Source: Synaphobranchus kaupii
Taxonomy: Eukaryota; Chordata; Actinopteri; Anguilliformes; Synaphobranchidae
Reading direction: 5' to 3'
DNA: 64,000 bases
Assembly: GCA_029718625.1 (NCBI GenBank)
Contig: CM056377.1
Span: 38,068,699 to 38,132,698, forward strand
Part shown: positions 63,281-64,000 of the stretch, one piece after another
Layout: each line of letters starts with the position of its first letter
Position numbering within the stretch: the first letter of the stretch is position 1
The notes under the pieces: model-generated
The model's database searches: none
Told to the model about the DNA's origin: nothing
Seen by the model: the letters and a program-made list of their open reading frames with translations, nothing else
Position numbers and translations under genes: made by a program

Positions 63281-64000
63281 TGTAACGTTCCGTTCCCATC
63301 CTGTCCGTTTTCCATGTTTTACCCTTTCCCCCCGTGTCATGTTGGATTCCCTTCATCCGTGTTTTCCCCGTTGCTACAGGCTGGGCGTGCTCCTTCTGTT
63401 TGTTTCACTCTTTTCCCCCACTCCGGTTTCAACCTATCTCCCTTCCCCGTTGCTGCATGCATTCCGCATCTGTCAATTAGTCAATCACCCTCGGTTACAT
63501 TCCTCACGCTTTCCTTATTGTTTTCAATTTCACTTCCCTACTTAACCCTCCGGCTGGCTGCTATTCAGCGCCAGTTCGTTAACGTTCACCGTTTGTATCC
63601 TGGTCCTTTGTTTCCCTGTCCTGTGCGCTAAAAGACTTCAGTGGGTTTAATCTGTGTGCTCCACTGCTCCAGAACCTACTGTTGGTATTTATCCAGCCCT
63701 GTCTGTTTGCGGTTGTCTCTGCCTGAACCCTGTCTGCTTATATTACCAGCTTCTCCTGTATCAGCCAGTCTGTAGCTGTTAACGACTCCCTGTGTGTGTT
63801 GCGGTACCTCTGCTCCCATCTAACGTTGCGCTCGCAGTTGGGTGTTCTGCCTCTCCACCCTACAGTGGTTCCTGTCCGGCCGTGGCTACCGCCATTGCTA
63901 CGGTTACGGTTCCAGCCTCCACTGTGGCCCAGCTGCCCCAACCGGGCCAACCTGAGCTCCGCTACACTGCTCTGCCTTGTCGTATCCAGCCATATCCCTA
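63281..64000 (+). other. Possible LTR-retroelement 5' end, cut by the window edge
   Basis: Starts TGTAACGTTCCGTTCCC in a C/T-rich stretch with no conserved coding sequence up to the end. The composition and TGTAACG start look like a fish LTR, but no matching right end, primer-binding site or gag/pol is seen. Frames here are not supported as genes. Confidence 0.25.

Noticed and set aside
63738..63950. Minus-strand open frame near the window end as a gene
   Set aside because: Gly/Arg-rich translation of C/T-rich DNA without family similarity; more likely retroelement or non-coding sequence.

Overview
This window is ray-finned fish (teleost-type) nuclear DNA. Small, well-spliced vertebrate exons sit in AT-rich introns and spacers full of fish-type Tc1-like, hAT-like, LINE/SINE, DIRS-like and solo-LTR sequences. 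Species cannot be fixed from the sequence. No rRNA, tRNA gene, CRISPR array or prokaryotic operon was seen.

Four protein-coding genes can be read exon by exon, in the order twsg1 (+, last exon only) - ralbp1 (+, complete coding sequence) - ppp4r1 (-, complete coding sequence, 20 coding exons) - rab31 (+, complete coding sequence). This order and orientation match human 18p11.22 (TWSG1-RALBP1-PPP4R1-RAB31), so the block is ancient conserved synteny. All exon boundaries below were placed by hand using GT/AG sites, reading-frame continuity and remembered similarity to the human proteins.

Layout: 1-3065 is intron or flank of twsg1 carrying a complete Tc1-like transposon (683-2213). 3066-3247 is the twsg1 terminal exon, followed by its 3' UTR. 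3560-11191 is spacer and ralbp1 5' region, with a 962-bp palindromic foldback (4202-5163) and a SINE split by a LINE tail (8797-9720). 11192-18950 holds the nine ralbp1 coding exons. 18951-22565 is the two tail-to-tail 3' regions. 22566-44148 is ppp4r1, whose introns hold a deleted Tc1 element, a foldback element and a hAT-type MITE. 44149-46943 is the head-to-head spacer between ppp4r1 and rab31. 46944-56220 is rab31; its intron 5 carries a 3.9-kb nested insertion with two solo LTRs. 56221-64000 is downstream spacer, crowded with Tc1-like remnants and a decayed DIRS-like tyrosine recombinase.

Twsg1 is an extracellular BMP modulator, Ralbp1 a Ral effector with RhoGAP activity, Ppp4r1 a HEAT-repeat regulator of protein phosphatase 4, and Rab31 an endosomal/trans-Golgi GTPase. 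Their adjacency reflects shared ancestry of the block rather than an operon. The main anomalies are a one-base frameshift in a G6 run of ppp4r1 coding exon 6, a five-copy 27-bp coding repeat in ralbp1, an apparently intact Tc1 transposon, and the layered insertion in rab31 intron 5.
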